A stretch of DNA of 64,000 nt. It comes from Pseudoalteromonas sp. T1lg75. Lineage in GTDB: Bacteria > Pseudomonadota > Gammaproteobacteria > Enterobacterales > Alteromonadaceae. How positions within the stretch are numbered: position 1 is the stretch's first letter; each line of letters begins with the position of its first letter. The position numbers and the translations under genes were made by a program. The notes beneath the pieces are model-generated. The model was not told the origin of the DNA. It saw only the letters and a program-made list of their open reading frames with translations, and did no database searches. Of the stretch, positions 1 to 12,014 are shown in pieces. The stretch spans positions 367,757 through 431,756 of the forward strand of contig NZ_PQCD01000033.1 of NCBI RefSeq assembly GCF_002964705.1, written 5' to 3'.

Positions 1-301
1 AGGCCTGCTCTGAGCCGAGCTGGCTTAACAGCGGAAACTGGAAAATAACCAGATCGAAGCGCTTTTCACCCAGGCGCTGCCAGCTTTCGGTGGCGGTGAC
101 GTCAAACTCAAAATCAAGGCTGACCTTTGCAGCGCGCAATGCGTCTATGCCGTGGTGCTGATATTTATCGCGCAGCGTTGTTTCGCTGTCGTACACACTG
201 CCGTGTAACTGCGACGCCGGGTAGAAATCCAATAAGGCCTTGGTGAAGGTGAGGTCACCATCGCCTACGGTTAACACCCGCCAGGTACGCTGCAAATACA
301 T
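1..301 (-). CDS. BMT5-like Rossmann-fold methyltransferase-type protein (3' end outside window)
   Basis: Reading leftward from an ATG at 301, one open frame of 100 codons runs off the left edge. Residues 12-19 read VGDGDLTF, the glycine-rich loop typical of the 25S rRNA uridine-N3 methyltransferase BMT5-like (DUF2431) family. Further on come a DSE segment and a FDLVIFQFP strand, as expected of the SAM-binding fold. The family is named after the yeast rRNA methyltransferase, but the role of bacterial members is not established. The start lies 6 bp after the stop of the gene at 308-679, so the two are probably co-transcribed. The C-terminal half is not visible, so catalytic capacity cannot be judged. 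Confidence 0.6.
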   Translation of the reverse strand, partial: MYLQRTWRVLTVGDGDLTFTKALLDFYPASQLHGSVYDSETTLRDKYQHHGIDALRAAKVSLDFEFDVTATESWQRLGEKRFDLVIFQFPLLSQLGSEQA

Positions 302-307
302 GATTAC

Positions 308-679
308 TTATTCGCCTTGTGGTTGCGGCTCGTCGCGGCGCAGAGCTCCGGCGGCATACAAACGTGCCTTTAGAGATTCGATGGCGATTTGGCGAATAAG
401 CACGTGCAGGGCAATCAGGGCGGCAATGGCAAAATGCACCGGCCCATGGGTGAAGCCCAGCTCCGGGTTGTAAATGGTGGCGCCAAACATGATAAACAGC
501 AAGACCAGGGCAATTTCCAGCAGCTGGTTACTGTAGAAGGTCAGTTTGCCTTCGCGCTTATGGTCTTTTTTGATGTTGACCGCGCAGAAAAACGGGATCA
601 CTTTAACCTTAAATGCGGCATTCTTCTCAACATAAATCTCACCTATTTCATCTAAGGCGCGGCGCAGGGCATCTATCAT
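308..679 (-). CDS. Unknown small inner-membrane protein, two predicted TM segments
   Basis: A 123-residue protein I do not recognise. The first 45 residues are soluble and charged (a KKDHKREGK patch). Two hydrophobic stretches follow, roughly residues 52-70 and 80-97, and then a short polar tail rich in R, E and Q. That suggests a two-pass inner-membrane protein with a cytoplasmic N-terminal region. It lies between a DUF3429 gene upstream (64-bp gap) and the BMT5-like gene downstream (6-bp gap), all leftward, so it probably belongs to a small operon. No catalytic motif is visible. A PsiE-like fold was considered but not supported. Confidence 0.6.
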   Translation of the reverse strand: MIDALRRALDEIGEIYVEKNAAFKVKVIPFFCAVNIKKDHKREGKLTFYSNQLLEIALVLLFIMFGATIYNPELGFTHGPVHFAIAALIALHVLIRQIAIESLKARLYAAGALRRDEPQPQGE

Positions 680-743
680 AATTTTGCTCGTGTTCTGTTA
701 GGCCGGCGCAGTGTAAAGCAAAGGCGCCGGACTGTCTAAGGGT

Positions 744-1163
744 TCAGTCGAGAAGGCTGGCGATCATCAGCAGGTGGGTGACAAACACCACGGAAGTCAG
801 CACAAAGCGCATCTTGCGATAGTCCTTATGGTACTCTTGCCAGGCGGGCGCCTTGACCTCAAAGAGTAACACCAGCCAATAGCTGGCACTGAGCCAGGCC
901 AGGGTGAAAATGCTGTTGCCTAACGCCAGCAGCGGAATGGGTAAAATAGGCACTATGGCGGCAATGGCGCGGCCCTGGGGCTGGTTGCCCGGGCGCCACA
1001 GCTGACCGGCTAAAAAGCTGACAATGGCGATGCTGTAATAGATAAATAAAGGCGCCACAGACTCGCCCTGGCCGGTCAACAAGGTCCAGCCCTGCATGGC
1101 CAAAAATGGCAACAAACCCAAATAACCCAGTTGAATATGATTTACATAGCGCTCAATAGCCAC
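744..1163 (-). CDS. DUF3429 family membrane protein
   Basis: A 139-residue, very hydrophobic protein with about four to five membrane segments and little soluble sequence. The pattern matches DUF3429: an opening LGYLGLLPF segment, a central FLAGQLW motif after the second helix, a SYWLVLLFE helix, and a C-terminal W-x5-YxxMRFxLT element before the last helix. The function of the family is unknown; it is common in aquatic proteobacteria. It is the first gene of the leftward group at the left edge of the window. No signal peptide or catalytic residues are apparent. Confidence 0.75.
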   Translation of the reverse strand: MAIERYVNHIQLGYLGLLPFLAMQGWTLLTGQGESVAPLFIYYSIAIVSFLAGQLWRPGNQPQGRAIAAIVPILPIPLLALGNSIFTLAWLSASYWLVLLFEVKAPAWQEYHKDYRKMRFVLTSVVFVTHLLMIASLLD

Positions 1164-1514
1164 AAATAACTCCGCAAATTAGCAACCTACCAATTGTACG
1201 TGCCAGCGGGCATTAAGTTCAATAACGAATCCATTTACTTATATTGGGCAATTGCCAATGGTGCGAGGGGCAGACAGTTTAGTGTTTAACAAAGTTATCA
1301 GCAGGGTATAAGGCATGCAGGTCAGGCATTGACAGAGGAGTCGGGGTAGTACAAATACCGAACAAGTAACTGCAGAAGTAAACAGCACTTCATTATCAAT
1401 CAAATAAGACAAAATGCCAGAGTAAACACCAGCATGTTATCACTGGCGTTTACTCTGGCACTTCTTGCAGAAGTGTTGAGTTAACTTTGTACAGTAAAGT
1501 TAAACTTTTCCACA
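1164..1514. other. Intergenic stretch without a supported gene
   Basis: This stretch holds the probable promoter region of the leftward DUF3429 gene and, at 1415-1460, the terminator hairpin of the leftward gene that ends at 1515. At 1346-1359 there is a partial match (GTAGTACAAATACC) to the regulon operator described at 7127, but it sits downstream of the catabolic gene and is imperfect. No open reading frame with coding character is seen. Confidence 0.6.
1415..1460 (-). terminator. Strong hairpin terminator of the kinase-phospholyase gene
   Basis: TGCCAGAGTAAAC (1415-1427) pairs perfectly with GTTTACTCTGGCA (1448-1460). An inner CCAG/CTGG pair follows after one mismatch, and the loop is 10 bases. 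Read leftward, the stem is followed by TTTTG, so it fits a rho-independent terminator about 55 bp after the stop codon at 1515. Confidence 0.75.
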
Positions 1515-3839
1515 CTATTTGATATTTGTAAGTTCACTCAGGCCCGCTGCAAGCACCTCGACAAACCGGTCGGCATCGCTTTTATCAAACGCCAGCGGCG
1601 GCTTTATCTTGAGTATGTTGTAGTAGGGTCCCTCAGTGCTCATCAAGATGTGATGGCGCTTGAAAAACTCGACCAGCCAGGCGGTTTTCTCCGTGGCCGG
1701 CTGCAAGCTCTCCCTGTCTTCGACCAGCTCCACGCCGAGAAACAGGCCCAGACCGCGCACATCGCCAATGAGGGGGAATCGCTGCATCAGGGTGTGCAGC
1801 TTGTCCTTGAAGTAGGCGCCGGTTTCCAGAGCCTGTTTACACAGGCCTTCCTGTTCGATGACATCCAGCACGGCTTCACCGATGGCACAGGAAACCGGGT
1901 TGCCGCCAAAGGTATTGAAGTATTCCATGCCGGTCACGAAGGCATCGGCAATTTCCTGCGTGGTGATCACCGCGGCCATGGGGTGACCGTTGCCTATGGG
2001 TTTGCCGAGCGTGACTATGTCAGGTTCTACTCCCTGGGTTTCGAATGCCCACATGTGCGAGCCGACCCGACCGAACCCGACCTGCACTTCGTCGGCGATG
2101 CATACGCCGCCAGCATCGCGTACATGGCGGTAGACCTCTTTGAGGTAGCCGTCGGGCATAATGATCTGTCCGGCGACTCCTTGTAGTGACTCACAGATAA
2201 AGGCGCCAGGACGTTTGCCCTCGGCCGTTAGGCGCGAAACAGCGTCGCCTACGCTGTCGGCATAGGCACGAGCAGAGTGTGTCGTATTGCCCCTGTATTG
2301 ACCGCGATAGGGATCAGGCAGGGTTACCTTGTGAATATAGGGCTCAGCGCCCTCGCCGCCTGGGCCGTCGAATTTATAGGGGCTTGCAGCGATACAGGCG
2401 TTGGTGTTGCCGTGGTAGGCGCCATCGACGACCAGCAGCTCCTTCGAGCCTGTGTAGCAGCGGGCCAGACGAAACGCCAGCTCGTTAGCTTCACTGCCCG
2501 AGTTGACTAGCATGCACACGGACAAACGTTCTGGCATGGTGGCCAGCAGGCGCTGGCTGTAACTCACTATGTTGTCGTGCAGGTAACGGGTGTTAGTATT
2601 GAGCCGAGCCATTTGCGCTTGTCCTGCGGCAACCACCTTGGGATGACAGTGACCGACATGGCACACGTTGTTGACCATATCCAGGTAAGGGGTGCCCTTT
2701 TCGTCGAACAGGTAGGCGCCTTGGCCGCGCACTATCTTGAGGGGCTCTTGGTAGCTGAGGCTCAGGGTCTTGCCCAGGTGCTGTTTGCGGTAGTGGATGA
2801 TTTCGCTTTTACCGCGACCACTGTCTGCCGTCAGGCCGCATATGTTGAGCAGGCGGCACTCCACGGCATAGGAGTTTAGTTTGTCGAGGGTCTCGAGCAG
2901 TTGCCAGGCGGGCTCGACCGACACCTGCAAATAGGTGTTGTCCGGGTTTTCTCGAAGTGCTTTGGCGGCGTGGCAGACGCTGGTGCACAGACGCAGGGCG
3001 ACCAAGGAAAACAGGCTTTCGATCTCGCCTCGTTCCAGCGGGCGCTCACGATTAAATGCCGCGGTTAATTCGGCCAGCCCGTCGAGGACTGCGTTTGGGC
3101 GCTGGGGGACATGCATCAGGGCGTAGGCGGCGGTGATGGCAAGCTCGTTGATAAGATGTGCATGCACCATGTCACCGAAATCGATCAGTCCGGTGATCGC
3201 TGTCGGCTCTACGCCGCTGTCGACCAGCAGGTTGAAATCATTGGCATCGTTGTGCAGCACGCCCATTGGTAAGGTATGAAGACGGGGCAAGGTTTGGCTG
3301 CGATAGAGCGAGATAAACCGCTCCACCAATTTGCTTTTGTCGTCGTCAAGCAGCGCCTTTTTACTCATACAGATACCGTAGCCCTGGCTGAGGTCCCAGT
3401 CGAGATAGCGGTAGGCGCCGTGATGGTCAAAGTCGTTTAACCCATTTTGGATTTGCCCCATAAAGCCGCCGAGGGAGGCCAGCAGGGGAGCCGAGTTTTG
3501 CCCGTGTGTTGCTGTGGCGTAAAAGTTGCCCGGCAGGTAACTAAGCACCCGCATTTGCAGCGTGACACCGTTTATATCTAGCGGAGTCAGTAGCGCTCCG
3601 TTGCGGTTGGCGAGCGCGTGGGGTACTGCGCAGCCTTTTTCTGTGAGGTGGGCCATGGCAGCATTTTGCATCTCCAGCTCGGCGACGGACTCGCCATTGC
3701 CGGACACCTTGACCACGTAACGCGTATCGCCGTAGCTGAGGATCAGGTTCTGGTCGCAATAGCCGGGCAGTTCGGTTAATTCGCCCATGAGATCATAGTG
3801 TTGTTTAAGTAATTCGGTGATTTGGTCGAGCGTCAGCAT
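1515..3839 (-). CDS. Fusion of APH-type (hydroxylysine/ethanolamine-like) kinase and class III aminotransferase-fold phospholyase
   Basis: This 774-residue protein has two enzymes in one chain. Residues 1-330 are an aminoglycoside/choline-kinase-like domain with an ATP-site lysine (YVVK, K44), the catalytic loop HNDANDFN at 196-203 and LIDFGD at 218-223. Residues about 345-774 are a PLP enzyme with the aspartate of IADEV (D583), the Schiff-base lysine in [10 protein letters not shown] (K613), and a YFNTFGG segment typical of the ETNPPL/PHYKPL phospholyases. In that family, a kinase phosphorylates 5-hydroxylysine or ethanolamine, and the lyase then removes phosphate and ammonia to give 2-aminoadipate semialdehyde or acetaldehyde. 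Only a short linker joins the halves, without the M23-like segment seen in some bacterial fusions. I take the ATG at 3839, which has an AGGA box 8 bp upstream; the longer frame from 3902 would translate the lacZ terminator. The nearby saccharopine dehydrogenases favour hydroxylysine. Confidence 0.88.
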   Translation of the reverse strand: MLTLDQITELLKQHYDLMGELTELPGYCDQNLILSYGDTRYVVKVSGNGESVAELEMQNAAMAHLTEKGCAVPHALANRNGALLTPLDINGVTLQMRVLSYLPGNFYATATHGQNSAPLLASLGGFMGQIQNGLNDFDHHGAYRYLDWDLSQGYGICMSKKALLDDDKSKLVERFISLYRSQTLPRLHTLPMGVLHNDANDFNLLVDSGVEPTAITGLIDFGDMVHAHLINELAITAAYALMHVPQRPNAVLDGLAELTAAFNRERPLERGEIESLFSLVALRLCTSVCHAAKALRENPDNTYLQVSVEPAWQLLETLDKLNSYAVECRLLNICGLTADSGRGKSEIIHYRKQHLGKTLSLSYQEPLKIVRGQGAYLFDEKGTPYLDMVNNVCHVGHCHPKVVAAGQAQMARLNTNTRYLHDNIVSYSQRLLATMPERLSVCMLVNSGSEANELAFRLARCYTGSKELLVVDGAYHGNTNACIAASPYKFDGPGGEGAEPYIHKVTLPDPYRGQYRGNTTHSARAYADSVGDAVSRLTAEGKRPGAFICESLQGVAGQIIMPDGYLKEVYRHVRDAGGVCIADEVQVGFGRVGSHMWAFETQGVEPDIVTLGKPIGNGHPMAAVITTQEIADAFVTGMEYFNTFGGNPVSCAIGEAVLDVIEQEGLCKQALETGAYFKDKLHTLMQRFPLIGDVRGLGLFLGVELVEDRESLQPATEKTAWLVEFFKRHHILMSTEGPYYNILKIKPPLAFDKSDADRFVEVLAAGLSELTNIK

Positions 3840-3871
3840 ACATAGTTCCTGTCGATTCTTATCTGTCGTCA

Positions 3872-3900
3872 CAAAAATGCCCCGGCGGCTCGGCCGGGGC
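3872..3900 (-). terminator. Rho-independent terminator after lacZ
   Basis: GCCCCGGC (3879-3886) pairs with GCCGGGGC (3893-3900) around a 6-base loop. Read leftward, it is followed by ATTTTTG. It starts 8 bp after the lacZ stop and precedes the kinase-phospholyase start by about 33 bp, so it may act as a partial stop between the two genes. Confidence 0.8.
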
Positions 3901-3907
3901 ACAGGCG

Positions 3908-7105
<3,198 letters not shown>

Positions 7106-7126
7106 TTATTCTATATTTTTTATACA

Positions 7127-7142
7127 GTAGTATTTATACTAC
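7127..7142. promoter_or_regulatory. Probable GntR operator in the lacZ promoter
   Basis: GTAGTATTTATACTAC is a perfect 7-bp inverted repeat with a 2-bp centre, 25 bp upstream of the lacZ start. On the lacZ strand it reads TTTGTAGTATAAATACTAC. The same TTGTAGTATAAATA core occurs before galT (8135) and before the TonB receptor (15393). The divergent GntR regulator at 7309 is the natural candidate to bind it. Confidence 0.75.
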
Positions 7143-7308
7143 AAATATAAAGGAGATACGCAAGTACTTTCAGATGAGTGAAATCTGGTCAGATCAATTT
7201 CGTAGTCTGGTGGGTCAGTACAAACGCCCTAAGTGCTTAAAATATAGCTAGTCTATTTAATAACTGTCATTTATCATATTAATAATAATTTCTTCTTTAA
7301 GTAGATAT

Positions 7309-8034
7309 ATGGATTCGAGCCACCGTAACCTCACCCAGCAATTGGTTCATGAACTGGGCAAACAAATCATGCAAGGTCATTACAAGGTTGGAAGTAGCCT
7401 GCCATCGGAAGCCGAGCTGTCTAATCAGTTCAGCATCAGCCGCACGGCGACCCGTGAAGCGGTAAAAATGCTGACGGCTAAAGGGCTTATTACTTCGCGC
7501 CCACGCCAGGGCATTCGAGTGGCGGACACCAAGCACTGGAACCTGTTTGATGCGGATGTGCTCAACTGGATTTTGTTGGGCAAGCCGGATCTCTACCTGC
7601 TGCGCCACTTTTTGCAGCTACGTTTTGCCATCGAGCCGGAAGCGGCCTATCTGGCTGCCCTTTACGCCAAGGAAGAAGATCTGCAGGCAATTGAGCGTGC
7701 GCTGGAGCGTATGAAAGACGCCACCAATGGTATGGACGATACCCATGAGGCGGATATCGCCTTCCATCAGAGCATACTGGCCGCCAGCACCAACCCGTTT
7801 TTTATTCAGTTAAATAACTTCATCGCAACCGCCCTCAAGGTCAACCTGAGGTTTACCCAGCGTATGCAGGCCGTGACTAGGGATGAGTATCAGGCTCATG
7901 TCGATATCTTTACCCACATCAAAAACAAGGACTCGCAAGCCGCCTTCGATGCGGCCATGGTGACGCAAAAGGCGACCATGGCCATAGTCAACGAGCAAAT
8001 CGCAGAGCTCGAAGAGGCGCAGGCTCCAGCCTGA
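7309..8034 (+). CDS. GntR family (FadR/FCD subfamily) transcriptional regulator of the catabolic island
   Basis: This 241-residue regulator has an N-terminal winged helix (residues about 8-75). The recognition region contains LPSEAELSNQFSISRTATRE, a canonical GntR motif. The C-terminal FCD domain (about 95-230) has the expected metal-ligand pattern: D of EADIAFHQ, then two later histidines in HVDIFTHI. FCD proteins typically bind small acids or sugar acids and release DNA. It faces lacZ across a 206-bp spacer with a palindromic site and lies directly before galT, so it probably controls the whole locus. Its own promoter shows no clear copy of the operator. The effector cannot be read from sequence; galactose, a galactose acid or a lysine derivative are possible. 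Confidence 0.88.
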   Translation: MDSSHRNLTQQLVHELGKQIMQGHYKVGSSLPSEAELSNQFSISRTATREAVKMLTAKGLITSRPRQGIRVADTKHWNLFDADVLNWILLGKPDLYLLRHFLQLRFAIEPEAAYLAALYAKEEDLQAIERALERMKDATNGMDDTHEADIAFHQSILAASTNPFFIQLNNFIATALKVNLRFTQRMQAVTRDEYQAHVDIFTHIKNKDSQAAFDAAMVTQKATMAIVNEQIAELEEAQAPA

Positions 8035-8036
8035 TA

Positions 8037-8063
8037 AAAGGCCACCTTAAGGTGGCCTTTTTT
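8037..8063 (+). terminator. Rho-independent terminator after the GntR gene
   Basis: AAAGGCCACCTT pairs with AAGGTGGCCTTT, a self-complementary stem, and runs into TTT. It directly follows the regulator stop codon, so galT must be transcribed from its own promoter, where the next operator lies. Confidence 0.85.
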
Positions 8064-8136
8064 ATGTCTGAATTTCACAACCGGGTTCCGGCCGTGACGG
8101 GTTAGAACGGGGGAATAATTCAATATAAAATATATT

Positions 8137-8152
8137 GTAGTATAAATAATAT
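8137..8152. promoter_or_regulatory. Probable GntR operator in the galT promoter
   Basis: GTAGTATAAATAATAT shares its first 12 bases with the palindrome at 7127, and the right half is degenerate. With two more upstream bases the shared core is TTGTAGTATAAATA (8135-8148). It lies 47 bp before the galT start in an AT-rich promoter that also holds a TATAAT at 8153-8158. Confidence 0.7.
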
Positions 8153-8198
8153 TATAATAGGATGGTCGATATTTAGTACCCTCGTATGGAAAATCTGT

Positions 8199-9257
8199 AT
8201 GGCAAAGATCGACTTAAATCACACATTTGACCCGCGGGAACACCCGCATCGCAGGTACAACCCGTTAACCGGAGAATGGGTGCTGGTATCGCCGCACCGT
8301 GCTAAACGTCCCTGGCAGGGACAGCAGGAATCAGTTCACCAAGAGGACAAACTAGCTCATGATCCAGCCTGCTATCTGTGTGCGGGGAACACTCGGATCA
8401 GCGGAGAAGTCAATCCGCATTACGAAAACACTTTTGTTTTTCAAAATGACTTTGCTGCACTTATGCCGGACACCCCGGAGGCGATATCCGACGACCCCCT
8501 TTTTCGAATGATTGCGGAGCAGGGGGAAAGCCGGGTGATCTGTTTCTCGCCGGATCATGCCAAGAGTCTACCGGAGCTTTCTCTCGATGCCCTGACCGAG
8601 GTTGTGAAAACCTGGCAGGCGCAAACCAAAGAGCTGGGCGAGCGCTATCGTTGGGTTCAGGTCTTTGAGAACAAAGGCGCCGTTATGGGTTGTTCCAACC
8701 CGCACCCCCACGGCCAGGTATGGGCGCAGCAGCAACTGCCGACCCTGGCGGAGCAAAAGCGTCGCCATTTTAGCGACTATCTGGCAGAGCATGGCAGGCC
8801 CTTGCTTCGCGATTATGCGGACAAAGAAATGCGCTGTGAGGAGCGCCTAGTCTGCGCTAATGACGACTGGCTGGTGGTGGTGCCTTACTGGGCGGCCTGG
8901 CCTTTTGAAACTCTGGTGTTGCCGCGTTTTGATGTGCGCCGTATGACGGAGCTCAACGACAGCCAGCAGCAGAGCCTCGCCGATATCATGCACCAGATCA
9001 CCGTGCGCTACGACAACCTATTCCAAACCACATTTCCCTATTCCATGGGCTGGCACGGTGCGCCGTTCGACGGCGAGGACCATGCGGGCTGGACTCTGCA
9101 TGCTCATTTCTTTCCGCCCCTATTGCGCTCTGCCACGGTTAAAAAATTCATGGTGGGCTATGAAATGCTGGCTGAGGCGCAGCGAGATATTACGCCGGAG
9201 CAGGCGGCCGAGCGTCTTAGGGCAGTGTCCCCCTTACATTATAAGGAAGCTGAATAA
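8199..9257 (+). CDS. galT: Galactose-1-phosphate uridylyltransferase
   Basis: A 352-residue, full-length class I GalT. It exchanges UMP between UDP-glucose and galactose-1-phosphate in the Leloir pathway. The catalytic HPH motif is in [10 protein letters not shown] (H169, H171, with H171 expected to carry the uridylyl group). The metal-binding cysteines CYLC lie at 58-61. The N-terminal [18 protein letters not shown] segment is the usual GalT opening. Its stop overlaps the galK start by one base (TAATG), a sign of translational coupling. It is the first gene of the rightward gal operon behind its own operator. The enzyme is cytoplasmic. Confidence 0.95.
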   Translation: MAKIDLNHTFDPREHPHRRYNPLTGEWVLVSPHRAKRPWQGQQESVHQEDKLAHDPACYLCAGNTRISGEVNPHYENTFVFQNDFAALMPDTPEAISDDPLFRMIAEQGESRVICFSPDHAKSLPELSLDALTEVVKTWQAQTKELGERYRWVQVFENKGAVMGCSNPHPHGQVWAQQQLPTLAEQKRRHFSDYLAEHGRPLLRDYADKEMRCEERLVCANDDWLVVVPYWAAWPFETLVLPRFDVRRMTELNDSQQQSLADIMHQITVRYDNLFQTTFPYSMGWHGAPFDGEDHAGWTLHAHFFPPLLRSATVKKFMVGYEMLAEAQRDITPEQAAERLRAVSPLHYKEAE

Positions 9258-10408
9258 TGGCGATAAAAGACAAATTTCAATTCCTTTATGGGGAACGGGC
9301 TCAGGTGATATGCCATGCTCCAGGACGGGTCAACCTGATGGGCGACCATACGGATTACAACTTGGGGTTCGTGTTGCCTGCGGCGATCAATTTCGGTACC
9401 GACATTGCTGCGTCAAAGCGAACCGACAACCGGATCTGTGTGACCGCGTTGGATCTTGACGCCAGCCAGGTCATCTTTTCTCTCGACGACATAGAGTTCG
9501 ACGAGCATCAGACCTGGAGCAACTATATTCGCGGTTGCCTGCGGGCGCTGAAGGCGCGCTTTCCCGATTTCGCAGGCGCCAATCTCGCCATTTCCGGCAA
9601 TGTGCCGCGCGGAGCCGGTTTAAGTTCGTCGGCGTCTTTGGAAATGGCCCTGCTGCGAGCGATTGCTTCCCTTTACGACCTGGCGCTGGACGGGGTGACT
9701 GCGGCCCTGATGGGGCAGCAGGCGGAAAACGAGTTCGTCGGTTGCAACTGCGGCATCATGGATCAGCTTATCTCCGCCGAAGGACGCAGCGGTAGGGCCT
9801 TGTTGCTCGATTGCCGCAACCTGAGCCGGCGTTATGCCAAGTTACCGGCGGATCTTGGGATTCTGATCGTCAACTCTAACGTGAAGCGCGGCCTGGTCGA
9901 CAGCGAATACAACACCCGTCGCCGCCAGTGCGAGGCAGTCGCCCGTCATCTGGGCCAGCCCAGTTTGCGGGAAGTGACGTTGGCCATGCTGGAAGCGGCC
10001 CGTCACGAACTCGACGAGACGGACTACCGCCGCGCCCGGCACGTGCTCGGCGAAAACCAGCGTACCCTGGACATGCTTGAGGCCCTGCAGGCACAGGACC
10101 TCAAACGGGTCGGTAGTTTGATGGCTGAGTCTCACGCGTCACTCAAAGAAGACTTTGCAGTCACGGTTGCACAAACCGACGCCCTGGTCGGGATTCTGAC
10201 CGAGGCGATCGGCGAAGAGGGCGGGGCGCGTATGACCGGCGGTGGTTTCGGAGGCTGTGTGGTGGCACTCGGCAGCAAGGCCGCTCTGGCCCGAGCCGAA
10301 ACGGCCGTGCGCGAGCGCTACGAAGCGCTGACCGGTCTCACACCCGATATCTATTTGTGTCATGCCGTCGACGGCGCGTTTGCGCAAAAAGAATTGACCG
10401 ATAATTAA
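9257..10408 (+). CDS. galK: Galactokinase
   Basis: A 383-residue GHMP kinase, normal length. It phosphorylates alpha-D-galactose at C1 with ATP. The galactokinase signature GRVNLMGDHTDYN is at 23-35, the ATP-binding PRGAGLSSSASLE at 117-129, the probable catalytic aspartate in CGIMDQ (D169), and the third GHMP motif in GGGFGGCVV near the C-terminus. The start codon shares one base with the galT stop. The symporter gene follows after 16 bp. A complete active-site set is visible, so I expect a functional enzyme. Confidence 0.95.
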   Translation: MAIKDKFQFLYGERAQVICHAPGRVNLMGDHTDYNLGFVLPAAINFGTDIAASKRTDNRICVTALDLDASQVIFSLDDIEFDEHQTWSNYIRGCLRALKARFPDFAGANLAISGNVPRGAGLSSSASLEMALLRAIASLYDLALDGVTAALMGQQAENEFVGCNCGIMDQLISAEGRSGRALLLDCRNLSRRYAKLPADLGILIVNSNVKRGLVDSEYNTRRRQCEAVARHLGQPSLREVTLAMLEAARHELDETDYRRARHVLGENQRTLDMLEALQAQDLKRVGSLMAESHASLKEDFAVTVAQTDALVGILTEAIGEEGGARMTGGGFGGCVVALGSKAALARAETAVRERYEALTGLTPDIYLCHAVDGAFAQKELTDN

Positions 10409-10424
10409 AACAACAGGTGTAACT

Positions 10425-11993
10425 ATGAAACTAGATATGTTTGATGCGGGCGTATTTGTCGTCTACGTCCTAGGGCTTCTAATCATTGCTTGGTGGATCT
10501 CCCGCAGCGATAAACGCGAAGGCGCCGATACCAAGGATTACTTTCTTGCGGGCAGATCACTGCCTTGGTGGGCGATTGGCGCGTCGCTGATCGCCTCTAA
10601 TATTTCCGCCGAGCAGATCATCGGCATGTCCGGTTCCGGCTTCGTGGTGGGCATGGCCATAGCCTCGTACGAGTGGATGGCGGCCATTACCCTGGTCATT
10701 GTGGGTAAATATCTGTTGCCCATTTTTCTGAAAAATGAAATTTTCACCATGCCGCAGTACCTGGAGCAGCGCTTCGATCACAGGGTGAAAACCACCCTGG
10801 CGCTCTTTTGGCTGACCGTATACGTGTTTGTGAACCTGACCGCAGTGCTCTGGCTCGGCGGCCTGGCAATCGAAACAGTGGCCGGGGTCGACTGGTGGTA
10901 CGGCATGCTGTTTCTGGCGACTTTTTCTATTGCCTACAGCCTGTATGGCGGACTTAAAGCCGTGGCCTATACGGACATTATCCAGGTGGTGCTGTTGATC
11001 TTCGGCGGCCTGATGCTGAGCTATCTGGCCCTCGACAAGATCGCCGACGGGCACGGCTTGGTGCAGGGATTTGCGACTCTGACCGAACGTCTGCCGGATC
11101 ATTTCGATATGATATTGTCGCCACAAAACGAGCAATACATCAACTTGCCGGGTATTTCTGTGCTGGTCGGCGGCATGTGGGTGATGAACCTGTCTTACTG
11201 GGGCTTCAATCAATACATTATCCAGCGTGCATTGGCGGCAAAGAACATTCAGGAAGCGCAAAAGGGCATAGCGTTGGCCGCCTACCTTAAGCTGCTGATG
11301 CCACTGATAGTGGTGCTGCCCGGTATTGCTGCTGTGGTGCTGTATCCGGATCTCCCGGCGGCAGATCAAGCCTACCCATCCATGATGGAACTGATGCCGG
11401 TGGGTATTAAGGGACTGGTTTTTGCGGCCCTGGTTGCGGCCATAGTGTCGTCGTTAGCCTCCATGACCAACAGTATTTCAACGATTTTCACCATGGACAT
11501 TTACCGTCCGGCCCGCCCCGACAAGAGCCAGCGTCATTATGTCATGGTCGGTCGAGTGACAACCCTGATAGCGCTGGGCATTGGCCTTATCATGGCGGAG
11601 CCGCTGCTTGGCAAGTTCGATCAGGCATTCCAGTATATTCAGGAATTTACCGGTGTATTTACCCCGGGGATTGTAGTCATCTTTCTGCTCGGCATGTTCT
11701 GGAGTAAAGCCACATCGCTCGGTGCTTTGTCGGCGGCGCTCGGCTCTGCGGTGTTCTCGTTCGCCCTTCGCCTGGCGTTCCCTGATCTGCCGTTTATGGA
11801 CCGTATGGGGCTGGTTTTCTTAATGTGCCTGCTGCTGATGGTAGGTGTCTCCTTACTGGGGCGTAAAGCGCAAGTGAACACGGACGCCTGTGTCAGCCTC
11901 GATGAGGTCAGCTTCTCGACCGAGCGCAGTTTTAATCTGGCCTCGTTCGGCGTGGTGGTGATCCTGGCAAGTCTTTACACCTTGTGGTGGTAG
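10425..11993 (+). CDS. Sodium/sugar symporter, SSS family (SglT-like)
   Basis: A 522-residue membrane protein with about 14 helices. It opens with a helix ending at WWISRSDK and continues with DYFLAGRSLPWWAIGASLIASNISAEQ, characteristic of sodium-galactose symporters such as Vibrio vSGLT; the serine and asparagine in the latter belong to the unwound first core helix. The position between galK and galE makes galactose, or a galactosylated compound, the likely cargo, imported from the periplasm with sodium after the TonB receptor and beta-galactosidase have acted. A gap of 16 bp to galK and 21 bp to the next gene indicates one transcript. Exact sugar specificity is inferred. Confidence 0.88.
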   Translation: MKLDMFDAGVFVVYVLGLLIIAWWISRSDKREGADTKDYFLAGRSLPWWAIGASLIASNISAEQIIGMSGSGFVVGMAIASYEWMAAITLVIVGKYLLPIFLKNEIFTMPQYLEQRFDHRVKTTLALFWLTVYVFVNLTAVLWLGGLAIETVAGVDWWYGMLFLATFSIAYSLYGGLKAVAYTDIIQVVLLIFGGLMLSYLALDKIADGHGLVQGFATLTERLPDHFDMILSPQNEQYINLPGISVLVGGMWVMNLSYWGFNQYIIQRALAAKNIQEAQKGIALAAYLKLLMPLIVVLPGIAAVVLYPDLPAADQAYPSMMELMPVGIKGLVFAALVAAIVSSLASMTNSISTIFTMDIYRPARPDKSQRHYVMVGRVTTLIALGIGLIMAEPLLGKFDQAFQYIQEFTGVFTPGIVVIFLLGMFWSKATSLGALSAALGSAVFSFALRLAFPDLPFMDRMGLVFLMCLLLMVGVSLLGRKAQVNTDACVSLDEVSFSTERSFNLASFGVVVILASLYTLWW

Positions 11994-12014
11994 CTTTATG
12001 GCGGTAGCGGTGTC

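Noticed and set aside
1346-1361. Fourth copy of the GTAGTATAAATAC operator
   Set aside because: GTAGTACAAATACC matches partly but lies downstream of the catabolic genes and lacks the palindrome; probably chance.
3840-3902. Extended N-terminus of the kinase-phospholyase (start at 3902)
   Set aside because: The extra codons are the lacZ terminator hairpin and no ribosome site precedes them; the ATG at 3839 has one.
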